Made by a program: the position numbers and the translations under genes | The notes under the pieces: model-generated | Told to the model about the DNA's origin: nothing | Database searches by the model: none | The model's input: the letters and a program-made list of their open reading frames with translations, nothing else | DNA from: Cymodocea nodosa | Lineage: Eukaryota; Streptophyta; Magnoliopsida; Alismatales; Cymodoceaceae | DNA: 64,000 bases | Direction: 5' to 3' | Assembly: GCA_036874045.1 (NCBI GenBank) | Contig: CM072339.1 | Span: 19,103,501 to 19,167,500, forward strand | Shown here: piece by piece, positions 51,901-64,000 of the stretch | Numbering within the stretch: position 1 is the first letter of the stretch | Layout: every line of letters begins with the position of its first letter

Positions 51901-54200
51901 CTTGAAGATTATGCAAAATATTTCGATTATTCATCTTTTATAAAATCACATAATAAAAAAAGTTTGATTTTGACTGATTTTATCAATCATGCATGATTTT
52001 CTTTCTCTCCATGAAATGTAATGGTTAATTTGAGACAAAAGTGATAAAGATTCAAAACGAATTTTGTACGATTATTTCAATCTCACAATTTTCACCATCT
52101 TCTTAAAATCAAACACAAAATCACGGTTTTGTTAAATTTTATCCCCTTAAAATCTCATCCAAGCCATAAGTGGAAAAAGGACGATACCTTTTCAAAATAT
52201 TAGAAAAATATGATATATTTTTAAAAGAATTTAAAGAATATTATATTTTCACTTTTTATTTATCTTATTTTACTTGAAACCAGACAACCGAAAAAGCCTT
52301 CGATGCATTATGGACAACTACAAGATTTTAATTGGTTTACTTATGATTACGAACGCGAAAAAAGCTTTCGATGCGAGGTGGGGGGGGGGCGGCTGTAGCG
52401 GTTCCTTTCGTCCGTCGGCTTGAAAATACGAAGAGGAAGGAAAAAACGATGACGTTTCGGCCCCAATCATCCACGTCGGTACCTTGGGTGGTCGCCACGT
52501 CGATCGCATGTCTTGTCACGTCGCTGTCGATCTTTGTTTCTTGAAGAAACGGTAAATTAGTGTACGGTAAATTAATGCTGAAGTTCATTGGCTGTAACAC
52601 ATGTCTCACGATCGAGTGTTGGGTTTGCCATGGCGGTGCACGATGTTCAAGGGTTGAACGTAGAAAATGACGAAAACGCCTGCCACAGAAAAATCATATC
52701 ATAAATAGCCATAAATAAATTTAATTTAATAATGATCATAAATGTATTAAATATGAATTATCAATAAAATTATTATTTTTTAGTCAAAGATATTCTCAGA
52801 TGAATACGTAAATTTTAGGAATTGTCTCCATTAACTTTCAACTATCCTAAAAACATTTATAATTGTTACATTGTTTTACGTACAGAACTTTACAATTTTC
52901 GTTTTTGAAGTTTATCTTTGGAATTGTTTTTAGACGTAGCCTTGAAGCGATCGTCACAACTTGCATGTGTGCCATCCTCACGTTGTTTACCCGCTTGATG
53001 TGGTTGAGGCTGGGCATCTACACATATATGCCTCGTTCGTTTGATTGCTCATTCCAATTCCAATGATATTTGCAAAGGAAAATCAAGGGACGAAGAAGAA
53101 GAATAATAACAAAAGAAAAAGAAAGATAAAATATAATAATAATATAGAAAAGTAGCGTTGATGAAGGATAAAAAGAGAGGAGAGATATATGACTATGGGT
53201 CTGCAAGAGTTTTGTTGGGCCTGCATTACAAGGGCCCACTCCAGCTTCTTCTACTAAAATAGGACATTCGATTGGGTTTGGATAAAATGGCCCACATTGC
53301 AATTCATGTGGATCTATGGCCCATTCCAGCTTTTCCTAAAAAGAATAAAAAACCTTCGACCAAGCTTAAATGGAATAGTCCGTGTACACAAATATACGAG
53401 GGATAGCGTATATGGACTCGACCGACATAATTGAAGTCGATGAATCTTTGACGAGTCCAGGTGGCGGTGCCTTCTTTTGATCTTGTGCAGCTTAGGGCTT
53501 GTAACTGTGTGATTATTCAATTTGGGAAGAAGCAAAAAGCACAACTTGTTATTACGAGAACCCACCTTCTCCTTCATTCTTCTTCCTGTTGCTTGACTCC
53601 TCTTTCCTTGTAGTTCGCTTGAGCGTGGAGGTCGTTTGTCTGTCTTCTAATCGTTGGCTACTGGTGCGTTGGTTTGGGGGATCCTTGGTTCGATCAAGTT
53701 GTTGGCTGTTTTTTTTTTCTTCTTTCTATGGAGAGTTTTGCCACAAGGCTGGGGTGAAGCTATGCATCTGTGTCGATCGAAGCTTTTACAGCCGAAGCCA
53801 TGACGCGTGATGACCGTGGAGAGAGCGACAATGCAACATCATGGGAGAAGTGGCTACGTGCGACGTGGGCACATTAGCAGCAGCGTTACGTGGGCGGCGA
53901 GTAGTGCATGGGGGTGGCTAGCGGTGGAGTGCGGGTGGACGCGGTGGACCAGCAGGCGATAGCAACGGTGCGTGTGGGCAATGAGCGGTGGACCGACATG
54001 CAGCAGCAATGGGAGTGGACGCGGCATGTGGCGAGGCAGCATTACGCAGGCGAAACCTCCCCTTTTCTTAAAGCTTCCTTTTATTTTGATTTTTTACATT
54101 ATTTTATTAATTAATTTCTTTTTTTATCGTCAATAATATTATATTATATTACATTATATAAATCTCTCCTACTATTGATTCTCAAAACCTAGAAATAAGT
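48920..54200. other. gene-free interval upstream of GAE
   Basis: Mostly AT-rich with CT/GA microsatellites (about 50862-50878, 51081-51100, 51844-51872). A palindromic G-box TCACGTGA is at 49667-49674. 52.33-52.66 kb is GC-richer, with a G9-10 run near 52380 and a repeated cgaaaaagccttcgatgc word (52290 and 52357, the latter imperfect). 53.2-54.07 kb has TGGGCC words and a GC-rich stretch with open frames but no recognisable product. Confidence 0.45.
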
Positions 54201-54219
54201 AGAAGTTAAATGTGTTGTT

Positions 54220-55330
54220 TAGCAAGAACAATAATTCCTTGTATAAAAGTTACAATAACAAGAGTAATACAACTCTGTTAACGTAAAACTAAACTCACTG
54301 CACACATAATCAACAATGATATCAATTGAATTAACCATATTATTGTTTAGAAGAACCTTGTCAAGTCTATGATATTACCTAGCAGGCCCTAGTCAATTGT
54401 TACACCAAGTACGAACATTATCAATGTGCTGCAACTCGATCAAAGCATAATTATCGATGAAATCATTAAACCCAAGCATGCCACCTATGTCGTCAATCAC
54501 CCTTGAAGAAGAGTCCTTTGTACGGCGAATGACATTAAAATCCCTGTCCCCCAATCCAAGGGAAGGAATCACAGGTTAAGTGAAGATGTAAAATATGCTC
54601 CTATTAGCTTTGTCTAGCCATCTTGGAACAAGTCGCATAAACTAAGTGTACCAAGAAGCCTTATGGGAAGAGTCATCAATAGTAAAGGAAATAACTTGAT
54701 CATGATAAATAAAATCATAGATAGAGATAACATCATTCCAAAAAATTCAAATTTTAGAGTTAATAGTATAAAGATTTGATAAGTAAATAGAAAGTGCCAC
54801 CGACGTCGTCTTAGGAGTTTCAATGAATGATTCTTGTAGGAAACAAAGATTAAGTTTGTTCCTGCTCAGGAGGTCTTGTAGGTGTCGAGTAGTGGTCATA
54901 TTATCAAGGCCCTTTCAATTCTAAATTAAGGAATTAATCATTGATGAACAAAAATGAAAAGGGAAGAAGTACACCATATTAGATTGTGAGATTCGCCAAG
55001 CCATTGATGGAGTTGGAAAATCGACATTTGGCCTAATTACGTAACTCATAGCCTTTAGGATGAATGGAGGGTTGTCGTTTGGTACTTGTTGAGGTGTCAA
55101 CACCTAATGAATAATCTCTCAAACCACCTACTGAACCATCAAGCTCGTCCTTGCTATCCTCCTCAGCCTTTGCCACATACTCATGGGAGGTTGAAATATT
55201 CATAGATAAATCAGTCCCCTCTGATGAAATCCCTCTAGTAACACGATCGTCAGTAACTAGAGTCTTCTCTCTAGGAGACCTTACATCCACCAAACCATCA
55301 CCAACCTCAAACAGATGAAGCAGCAGGGAG
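54220..55330 (-). mobile_element. L1-type LINE fragment (endonuclease region)
   Basis: On the minus strand about 54950-54280 encodes a broken apurinic-type endonuclease of plant L1 elements: the NWKGLDN start region near 54920, NKLNLCFLQES, then GDRDFNVIRRTKD (54541-54500), GFNDFIDNYALIEL (about 54470-54430) and TWCNN (about 54350). A frame at 55293-55033 would be the preceding linker region. Stops and shifts are present, and the reverse transcriptase is missing. Limits are approximate. Confidence 0.7.
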
Positions 55331-55429
55331 CTTGAGTCTTTTAATCTCGTTCAACCATAAAGTCCAAGCACACTAGAATTTAGATGCACACCTATCAAAG
55401 GAAGCACAGAAGGTCCAATCAGAACATCT

Positions 55430-58400
55430 GAAGGAGGTAAGGTTCATTCAACGAGTCTTGCATGTGATGGGTCCACCAGAAAAGTTACAAGCTATGGCTG
55501 CAACTAGAGTTGGAGCAAATAACATTGGAAATGATGTTATTCGGTACACTGACATAGGAACATTAAATTATATCACTCCTAACTTGAGTAATTTATAGAT
55601 GTCAACACCTTATAATGGAAAAGAAACTTTTCAAGTCAGTAATGGCCAATGTTTAAATATTAAATCAACAGGATTTTCTCTTGTTAAAAATGAATTTCAT
55701 TTGTTTAAATTAAATAATATTTTATATTATACTAGGAATTTAATTTTGACAATGAAAGTTATATCTTTTGTATGAAAATGAGTTTAAGTTAGCATAATTG
55801 TAAGGTTAGAAAAAGTTGTCTAGTTATCAGGTTAAATATTAGGAAAATACAAAGAGTTATGTATAAAAACTCGTAAGATTATAATTTCTCATGTGTATTT
55901 TAAAATTTTAAAATTTTCATATGATTTACCTATGCATTCTTAAGAAAGTTGAAGAGTTTTGATAATTGTTCGAGTTTTATGCATATTTATTAGATAACTA
56001 TTTAAGTTTACATGTAACTAACATTTTATGTGTTAAACTTTTATGTCACATGCTTTGCAAGTAAGAAACTTGAAGAATTACGAATAACTATATGAGTTTA
56101 GTTTGCATAAAGGCTAATGAAATAACTATACGAGAAAGACAACAACTTATGCAAACTAACAATTCTCCATAAGGTTGTTTCTTGTAGATCTAGAATAAGA
56201 GATCATGGTGATGAAGAACATGAAGTGATTTAAAATTCAAAAGAACGTGAGATCATGGAAAAATGTAAGAAGTAGATGAATGTGCACTTGAAGATTACAA
56301 ATAAAGTCTTTTAGTTGTGGCTTGGGACATGACTTCAAAATACACATTCCAGAAATCTATGCTTTTAGAATTCATAAAGTCTAGAATTTTCACAAGATAC
56401 ACTTGAAAGAGCTTAAAGTTTGAGGAATTAAGTTGAAGGCCTACGAGCATCTTAAGGAAAAGAAGTACTTGGTAAGAAATTAGAGGTCAATTCTAGTGTA
56501 ATTTCTTGAAGATCAAAAGGTGTAAATGAAGTTTAAGTTTGAAGTGTGATTTCTATTTAAGGGTAGAAGTCCAAAATTCTCTAAGTTTTATACCTAATAT
56601 TGTAGTGTAATTACTTTGTGCATAAATAGAAAAATCGTTTGAAAAGATTTTGTGTTTTTGTTGTAAAATTGGACATCAAGTTTTTAATCAATTTAAATTT
56701 ACAATTCATCTACTTTCTTGGATGTCATTTCGATCTTTTTCATATTATCTTCAAACACCTTATAATTTGTTATTAGTTAATTCTTTTTCTAATGATAACA
56801 ATTTTTATTTTAACTTTGGTAATGACAATTTTGTCACAAAGGACAAATACTCCAATATAAAGATCTACAAAGGAAGGACTAAAGGCAACATATACCCCAT
56901 CAGATTGTCTACAACAAAACTACAACTCTACAAGCCATTGGAACAAAGAAAATCTTAAGAGATACTTTGCATCATAAACTGGGATACCCATCTGACGCTA
57001 TACAAGATAAAATCTTGTCTTTAATAAACATTAGACAAAATAATGATCTTGTTTGCACTTCTTGTAATGTCTACAAATGTCACAAATATCTTTCTGATAA
57101 TTTTGTCTCAACTACTAAAAATCTTTTAGAACTTTTAGATTGTGATGTATGGGTCCTACCATATGTAGTTCTATAAGTGGTTTCAGATATTATGTGGTTG
57201 TTGTTAATGACTTTACTAGATATAGTTGACTTTTTTACTTTATATGTTAAATATGAATTTTTTTAGTATTTTTGTTCATTTCAAAAAATTAGCTGAAAAC
57301 ATGCTTGATAAAAATATTAAAATAATTAGAGCTGATGGAGGAGGAGAATTTATGTCTAATAATTTTATTACTTTCCTGAAGAGTAATGGTATCTCACACC
57401 AAGTGACATGTCTATATGCTCTTGAACAAAATAAAATAACTGAAAAAAATCATCATTTAGTTGTAACTGGTTTCTCATTATTAAAATTTTCTTCTCTTCT
57501 ACAAAAGTATTGGTTAAAACATTTCATACTGTTGTATATTTAATAAACAAGATGTCTATTACTAAGTCTATCTCTTCTTATGAAAAACTGTTGTTACGAA
57601 AACCTTATTATAGTCATCTTCATGCTTTTGGATGTTTGTGTTATCCTTGGTTGCAATCATAAGCAAGGAACAAACTTGATGATAAATCTGTTGAATGTAT
57701 TTTTCTTGAATATAGTATATAAAATTAAGGGATATAAATATTTTGACCCAGTAAACAAAGAAATATATATATTCAGATATGTTGTATTCTTTGACGATAT
57801 ATTTTCTTATAATAAGCTCATATAGGAAGGTTCACAATCAAGCCGTAATCACATAAATTGTATGGAAGCTGGAGCTTGGTACGGATCTTCAAATGCTAGA
57901 AAACCTATCACCCAATCCAGAAATGATTCTGATATAAACATTTCAGGTAATATGATGAGGATAATCATGTTTTCCAGGAGGAAGATAATGGTGGTGAGGA
58001 ACAGGAAGATAATCATGATACCAAGAAGCTGAACATGTTTCGATTTGAAGTCTCAAATATTGATGAAGCTTCAACGGATCAAGAACATCAAAATTAGATA
58101 TTATTGCTGTTAATTCTCACCTTATGCAAACTAGAAGTACATCAAGAATTGTCAAAAGGAAAGCTTTTACATTCAAATATTGTCTAACTACCACTTCTGA
58201 AGCTTTTATTGAACCGGAAACATATACTAAAGCTAAAAGAGTTCCAGAATAGTGCAAGGTAATAGATGATGAATACAATTGACTTCTGCAACAACGCACA
58301 TGGAAATTGGTTCCTTACAAATCAGGTATGAATGTTATAGATTGAAATTAGTATTCAAGTTAAAGAAAGATGTTGATAGATCTGTCATAAGACACAAAGC

Positions 58401-60060
58401 TTGTCTTATAGAGGTTTCTACAATAACTTGGATTTGATATGTTTAAAATTTTCAGCCCTATATTAAAACATACAATTATAAACACTTTTTTATCTATAAC
58501 TGTAAATAAAAATTGGAAGTTAAGACAATTCGTTGTGGAATGTGCTTTTCTTCGTAGGGAATTAAAAGAAGTTGTTTACATGCATCAACCTCTGGGATAT
58601 ATAGATAATAAGCATCTAGATTGTGTACCAAATGATAAAAGCAATTTATGGGCTTCATCAAGCTCCCTACACGTGGTATGAAAAATTTACATCTGTATTA
58701 CATGACATTGATTCCTTTACATCTATGACTGATACATCCTTGTTCATTTATCACGAAGAAAATGTTTCCATCTATGTTTTAATGTATGTTAATTATATCA
58801 TAATTACTAGAAATGATTCAGAAAGCTTTCAGCATGTGGTTGATATTCTTAATAAAGAATTTAGACTTAATTTAGGTAATTCGTCATATTCTCTGGGCGT
58901 TTCTGTTTTTTATAACAATAAGTGTCTAGCATTAAATCAATCTTAGTATATCAAACAAGTCTTGTGTAAGGTTGAACTTAACCTATGAATTCTCTTACTC
59001 GAGTCAATAAGCTATCTAAGAAGAGGGTATATCACTCAATGATGCTATCGAATATAGGCAATTAGTTAGAGCACTTCAATATATTATATTATCTTGACCT
59101 AACATTTCCTTTAGCGTAAATTAGGTGTGCCAATTTATGCCTTGTTCAAAAGGATTTGGTTGCTGTCCAACGGAAAGCTATTAATGATTCTTTAATTTTT
59201 ACACCTAGTTCACTTGATTTGCATGCTTATAATGATGTTGACTTTACAGGATCACCTATTGATAAAAGATCGTTTGGAGGTTTTTGCATATTTATTGGTA
59301 AGAATCCAATATCTCGATATGTTAAAAAGCAACAGTTTCAAAATCATCTACAGAAGTAGAATATAGAAGTCTTGCCAAGACAGTAGTTGAGTTATGTTGG
59401 CTATCTTCATTGTTAAAGAATTAAATATATTAATTTATGTGGTATCATCTATTTATTGTGATACTTTATTAAAACCACTTATGATTGTTTATTACGCTTA
59501 CAATTTACATTCCTACAGCAAAAGATCATCATATGATTTTCTGTATACTGTGTTTTCTCTTTTTTACAGATTACTTTTTATCTTCTGCATTATCAACTTG
59601 TTAAATCATGTTGGTCGAGGTGCAATTGCAAGCATTGGTGTGAATGGAAGTCTTGGGACATGCAAGGATGGTGGAGAATGTAGTTCAGGCAGTGGAATAC
59701 AGTAAGAGCTTTCCATGTAACTCTCATTTTTAAATTGATTTAGATGAGTAGGGGGTGGCTGGATTTTGGGGTGGGGGGATTTGATGGAACCATGGAATGC
59801 TTGTGTCTGATATTCCTTTTTATATTGTTACCTGTCCTCTAACCTGTATTTCATACATGCAAAGACAAAACATATAGAAGCGGACTTTCATTTTGTAAGA
59901 GAAAAGGTACAGAGAGGCCAATTACAGGTAGACTATGTAACTTCTGAAGAACAAATTGCTGGCATATTCACTAAAGGACTTCAACCTCAACAACTACATA
60001 TCTAAAATCTAAGCTCCACATTATAAACAAGTCTTATGTTGAGCTCGTAGGAGGGCGTTA
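55430..60060 (+). mobile_element. decayed, interrupted Ty1/copia retrotransposon
   Basis: Copia polyprotein parts occur in order on the plus strand, in several frames. A protease-region stretch (NYITPNLSNL, STPYNGKETFQVSNGQ) lies at 55540-55750. The pre-integrase domain (HHKLGYPSDA, CTSCNVYKCHKY) is at 56800-57180, and integrase (IIRADGGGEFMSNNF, SHQVTC) at 57190-57560. The start of reverse transcriptase (TRSTSRIVKRKAF in frame, RTWKLVPYKSGMNVI) is at 58110-58350, with RT continuing (VYMHQPLGY, AIYGLHQAPYTWYEKF, YVNYIIITRN) at 58560-58960. RNase H (LHAYNDVDFTGSPIDKRS) is at 59210-59350, with the end (HIEADFHFVREK, IFTKGLQPQQLHI) at 59868-60005. A PPT-like GTAGGAGGGCG (60047-60057) follows. 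About 1 kb of unrelated DNA separates protease from pre-integrase, and about 0.4 kb interrupts RNase H. LTRs were not delimited. Confidence 0.8.
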
Positions 60061-60453
60061 AAATATCTATTGGGTTTTGGTTTCAGTTCAGGCCCACGAG
60101 TTTCACTACTTCATTTAAATTTTGCCTATATTTGTTAGTAGTTTGTTTTTATCTTGTACTAACCACTAAAACTACTTTTCAATACTGGTAATATTATTAA
60201 AGGTGGTTATTAAAATTATAATCACCATTTATATATATCATTCTCCTTTGATATATTCTCAAACATATATGCCCGGTATCCTTTTTACCATCCCTAGTTT
60301 CCGACCGTCTCCTTTGATATCATCACCGTTATTCTCGAACGATCTCAGTTGATGGATTACTCGTGCAACAAATTTTTTGTCTATGTTCGCTCATTACATT
60401 AAAGGAAATTTCTATGGTTTACAAAAAAAAGTATTTTGGCATCACAACAGGCA

Positions 60454-60501
<48 letters not shown>

Positions 60502-61148
60502 GTCCGGATCTGACGACGGCTGGACGACACAGCCCTCTGCAACCAGTTTTCATTTATTTCTTTAATTTGGTATATGTGGGCTAACAGTGAATTTCATTAA
60601 ACATCTCCACCCACAGATGCAGATGCTATAGATATATCATTCTTTACTTAGCTGGTGTTGAGTACGTAAATAAGTACGTTCTCGGGAAAGTCTGCTCGAG
60701 ATTAATTTGATTTGGTTTTTGTTATTTCTGTCTTTCAAACGTAGAACAAGAAAGTTAGCTACTGGTCAAAGACGGACATGGTCTGAGACGGCAGAGCACT
60801 TGGCTTCCATGATTCAGAATCTTGACTGGACCACAGTAGAAAGCGACCATCGAGAGGGGAAATAATTCTCACACAGACACCTTCATCGAAGTAAAACATG
60901 TACAGGGCCTCGTTCCTATTGACTCCTTCTAGACGGCATTCATTGATTAGACGAATCATGAAAGGCCGTGCGGATTGGAATTTCTGTTCTCATACGTCTG
61001 CTATTTAAGTATTTACAGACCCGATCAACGTGCTCTAATTACCAAAGCCAGAAATATCTTATCACTCACTTTAACATATGATGACAAAAACTAGACGGTC
61101 GATCAAGGACCAACTTGTCCTCCCTGTACCAAAAATGTCGTTTGTAGT
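60060..61148. other. spacer and probable 3' UTR of the receptor kinase
   Basis: 60.06-60.4 kb may be the copia 3' LTR, which was not delimited. A long AT microsatellite follows. 60.75-61.15 kb lies directly downstream of the NIK stop codon on the minus strand and probably includes its 3' UTR. Confidence 0.4.
60456..60497. repeat. (AT)21 microsatellite
   Basis: About 42 bases of uninterrupted AT. It produces a meaningless Ile/Tyr run in one reading frame. Confidence 0.95.
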
Positions 61149-62476
61149 CTACCTGGGCCCAGAGAGCTCCATCTCTTCGACGTCCTCCGAGGACCGGCCG
61201 TCGTCATCATTGTCGAGATGATCGTTACAGCTGACCATGTCGCCAGGCTCAAATGGATGATGGTCCGGCACGGATGTTGGCGGTGGCCAGTTTGAAGCCT
61301 CCCATTTGTCGGCAAGCCCATCCCCACCTTCGAGCATTCTCACGACCTCCGACATCTTTGGCCGATGCGATGGCAGGTATTGGGTGCAAAGGAGCGCCAC
61401 CTGCACCATCTCTCCCACCTCAATTCGATCGTAATTGTTCCTCAAGTCCTTGTCTACCACAAGGTCTAGCTTCTTCTCAAGGTGGACTTTCCTCACCTGC
61501 ACCACCAGCTCAAAAATGAGAAATCGATCGATCGATCTCTTTTCCCTTATTTTAGTTGACGGTCTCTATTGAATGTGAAGTACAGTAGTAGTTGTAGTAG
61601 CAGTAGCATTGAGGTTGGTGAGATGCGATTTGCATGCATGCATACATACCCAATCGAGCATGGCGCCCTTGTTCGCGTTCCCTTTGCCGAACTCTACCGC
61701 ACGGAGGCCGCTAACTAGCTCCAGCAGCAGAATGCCGAAGCCAAAGACGTCCGTCTTCTCCGACGACTGACCCGTGGAAAGGTACTCAGGCGCGATATGC
61801 CCAACCGTGCCGCGAACGGCAGTGGTTACGTGGGAGTCACTGTGATCTAGGAGCTTGGCAAGACCGAAGTCGCCCACGACGGCCTCGCAGAAGTCGTCGA
61901 GGAGGATGTTGGCGGCCTTCACGTCTCGGTGGATTATCTTTGGATCGCACTGCTCGTGAAGATACAGCAGACCCCTGGCCGCTCCCAACGCTATCCTCTT
62001 CCTTGTATTCCAGTCCAACGCAGGTTTAGCTGCCATGGTTCACCAAACCAATCCATAAAAATCACATCTGATCACTACGTACTACACTTAGTTAGTAAGG
62101 CTTGGGACCGTGAGAGACGCGTTTGAACACAAGTGTCTCTGCGTTCGTACATCTCTTGTGTTGTTCGTGAAAGTCTCAGAGGATCGCCCTGTCGTGAGTG
62201 TGCATAAACTACCAAAACAGGCTCATACATATCTGATGTATGTGTCAGGAGTCTGAGCATGAGTATGGTGTGATGTTCACAGGCCTTGTCGCCTCCACGT
62301 TAGCGCGAACCTGCAAGCCTCCAAGGAACCAAGTGGTCCATGGAACATGCCGTGGCCGACAATGTGGTGTACCAGTACTCCCATGGACAAGAAGACTACA
62401 GATATGACGCGCATGACCTATTTTACCGAAGCACAAGAAGTAGGAGAAGGAAACGGAGAGATATATAATATATATA

Positions 62477-62511
<35 letters not shown>

Positions 62512-63903
62512 GGGAGACCGTACCTTTGAGCCGTGACGCCACGCTGCCGTTGGACATGAACGGGTACACCAACAGCCGTTCATTGGATGCAGCACAGTAG
62601 CCGAGTAGTCGGAGGAGGTTCCGGTGCACCGCCAGGCTTATCATCTCCACCTCTGTCCTGAACTGTGCTTCCCCGGCGGAGCAGACGTCCTTCAGCCGCT
62701 TCACGGCCACCGCTGTTCCATCGGAAAGCCGACCCCTGCATGCGAAAACGACAGTTCGTGATCGTGTCGCCTACACGCACACAGACGCACCCCTCATTTA
62801 GAATATATATATGCTCACGAAAGTTTAAAAGTAAAACATTTACAATAATTTAATTAATAAAAATTATGATAGTTTTTTAATTGACGAACATAAAAATTAC
62901 GTTTTATATGACAATTTTTATATTCACAAAGTATTATTTCGATCCATAATGACACTTGTTACTCACATCTTGAGGCAAAAAATTTTAAAACCTACTTTCT
63001 TTTTTGAAATTGTGAAAACCTACCATTTGAATGGGAATCCTTTACCTGTAAACATTGCCGAACCCTCCCTTGCCTAATATGTTCTTGGGGTTGAAATTGT
63101 CAGTGGCTGATTGCATCTCCCGGAATCCGAACTGCCGGAGATTGCCAAGCCCCATCGCCGTGGAAGCCTCCTCTTCTGCAAAAACATGGAGAAACAACAG
63201 TACCAGAGAACCCCGGTTAGCTGGCCGTAGTGCAATCAACGTCGTCTTTCTTAAAGAAGAGAAGAAAAATTAACGTATATGGTGATTGGCCATGATGCAT
63301 TGCTTTGCCGACTAACTTCTACTCGAACAAGTTTTAGTTTGATCGTGAGTAAAAGCTAAACACAATGCTAACACGAACTTGTGAGGGGGGAGAGATTGTA
63401 CAAACCATTGATACCCAGTATGAACTGCTGCCTCTGCTTCTTCCTCCACCACCAGATGAGGAAGAAAAGTGTCATCAATAGCAGGGTGGTGCAGCCAAGG
63501 CTTGTCCCTAGTGCAACCAACAGTCTCTTGTGTTTCTTCTCTTTTTTTTTTTTTTGCCCAATTAAACAAGACCAATCAGTACATTGCAATATTGGGGAAT
63601 GAGAAAGAAAAAAGAAAGAGAGATAGGTACTTTGGGGTGATTCCAAGAAGAAGGGGGCGGAGACAGGGATGGTTGTCCTTGAGCATGCTTCTGTAGTATG
63701 GTTTCCGCAAATCAGAGGATTCCCAACAATGCTGTTTTCCAATGACCAAGTTAATCAAAAAAGAAATACAACGTCGGTACCATTAACAGGTGAATCTGAT
63801 GCCATCAGCGAAAGAAAAGGATTTGGAAGAAGAAAAAACTGACTTGAATGTTCTGATTGGCATCTGAGGAACAGGTCCCGAGAGGTTGTTGAAGGACATG
63901 TCC
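61149..63903 (-). CDS. NIK-type LRR receptor-like kinase, 3' part (5' exons beyond the window)
   Basis: Exons in coding order: 63844-63903, 63406-63731, 63046-63175, 62524-62735, 61650-62029, 61149-61496, with all junctions GT-AG and in phase. Visible parts start at the last LRR ([10 protein letters not shown]), then [10 protein letters not shown] and a transmembrane segment ([13 protein letters not shown]) with a basic stop-transfer. Kinase motifs follow: GKGGFGNVY glycine loop, AVAVKRLKD with the ATP-binding Lys, [25 protein letters not shown], and the family end MELSGPR. This matches NSP-interacting kinases (LRR subfamily II, near SERKs), RD-type plasma-membrane kinases in immunity and antiviral translation control. 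The tail before MELSGPR is acidic and diverges from NIK1. The insert between ESPQ and KKHKR may be a 90-base intron (63541-63630). No inactivating change is seen. Confidence 0.9.
62479..62514. repeat. (GA)11 followed by G14, in a kinase intron
   Basis: The GA repeat runs straight into fourteen G. It ends 8 bases from the 5' splice site (62522-62523) of the intron between the two kinase exons, so the coding-strand intron starts with a short donor followed by poly-C and CT repeats. Confidence 0.9.
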
Positions 63904-64000
63904 CTAAAATGAAATACAACCAAGAATAAAAAAGAAAGAATAATAATAATAGATTAATACACGGAATCTCCGTAAGAAGGAGAGAACAAAACAAGAGATT

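Noticed and set aside
53589..54114. Open frames in a GC-richer stretch next to the LINE fragment
   Set aside because: Val/Arg/Trp-rich frames without motifs. No exon chain.
56650..56720. Zinc-knuckle-like CFCCKIGHQ taken as a gag nucleocapsid
   Set aside because: The final Cys of a C-C-H-C knuckle is not in place and it lies downstream of the protease part, so it is mentioned only as a possible second copia fragment.
1..64000. tRNA, rRNA, CRISPR or organellar insert
   Set aside because: No tRNA-type B box with a matching acceptor stem, no rRNA-like conserved blocks and no regularly spaced spacer-repeat array were seen by eye. This was not tested with a covariance model.

Overview
The window is nuclear DNA of a flowering plant. 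Genes have GT-AG introns, several plant-specific families are present, and the AT-rich intergenic space is littered with decayed plant transposons. GC-rich coding exons (GAE, the Ser/Gly-rich proteins, the CER3 exons) set in AT-rich spacers point to a monocot, perhaps a commelinid such as the banana/ginger order. That placement is inference and weak.

Layout. 1-5.8 kb: no supported gene. 6.0-10.6 kb (minus): a complete 11-exon CER3/WAX2/GL1-type wax gene, reconstructed to 621 residues. 13.7-17.7 kb and 24.0-26.8 kb (minus): a duplicated block carrying a TET8/9-type tetraspanin. The 24.6-26.5 kb copy is intact (2 exons, 262 residues). The 13.9-17.5 kb copy is broken three ways and has a roughly 2-kb insertion in its intron. 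Between the copies lie remnants of a hAT transposase (minus, about 20.2-21.0 kb) and a PIF/Harbinger nuclease (plus, 22.8-23.5 kb). 26.8-32.1 kb: gene-free, with two degenerate AT-rich minisatellites. 32.5-34.3 kb (minus): a truncated Ty1/copia element with one LTR. 36.85-37.48 kb: a short PIF/Harbinger deletion derivative with inverted ends and a 3-bp TSD that still holds the tail of its transposase gene. 39.2-43.9 kb (plus): two tandem genes for small secreted Ser/Gly-rich proteins. 47.4-48.8 kb (minus): a UDP-glucuronate 4-epimerase gene (GAE, 432 residues, one intron). 54.2-60.1 kb: an L1-type LINE endonuclease fragment (minus) abutting a decayed copia element (plus). 61.1-64.0 kb (minus): the 3' part of an NIK-type LRR receptor kinase gene, running off the right edge.

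How the genes relate. CER3 (cuticular alkanes), GAE (UDP-galacturonate for pectin) and the secreted Ser/Gly-rich pair all concern the cell surface or wall. Tetraspanin and NIK are plasma-membrane proteins. This is the ordinary mix of a plant gene neighbourhood, not evidence of a cluster. I found no convincing undescribed system. The items most worth a second look are the asymmetric decay of the tetraspanin duplicates, the Ser/Gly-rich pair with its fixed two-cysteine spacing, the Harbinger derivative, and the optional 90-nt in-frame intron in the NIK gene.
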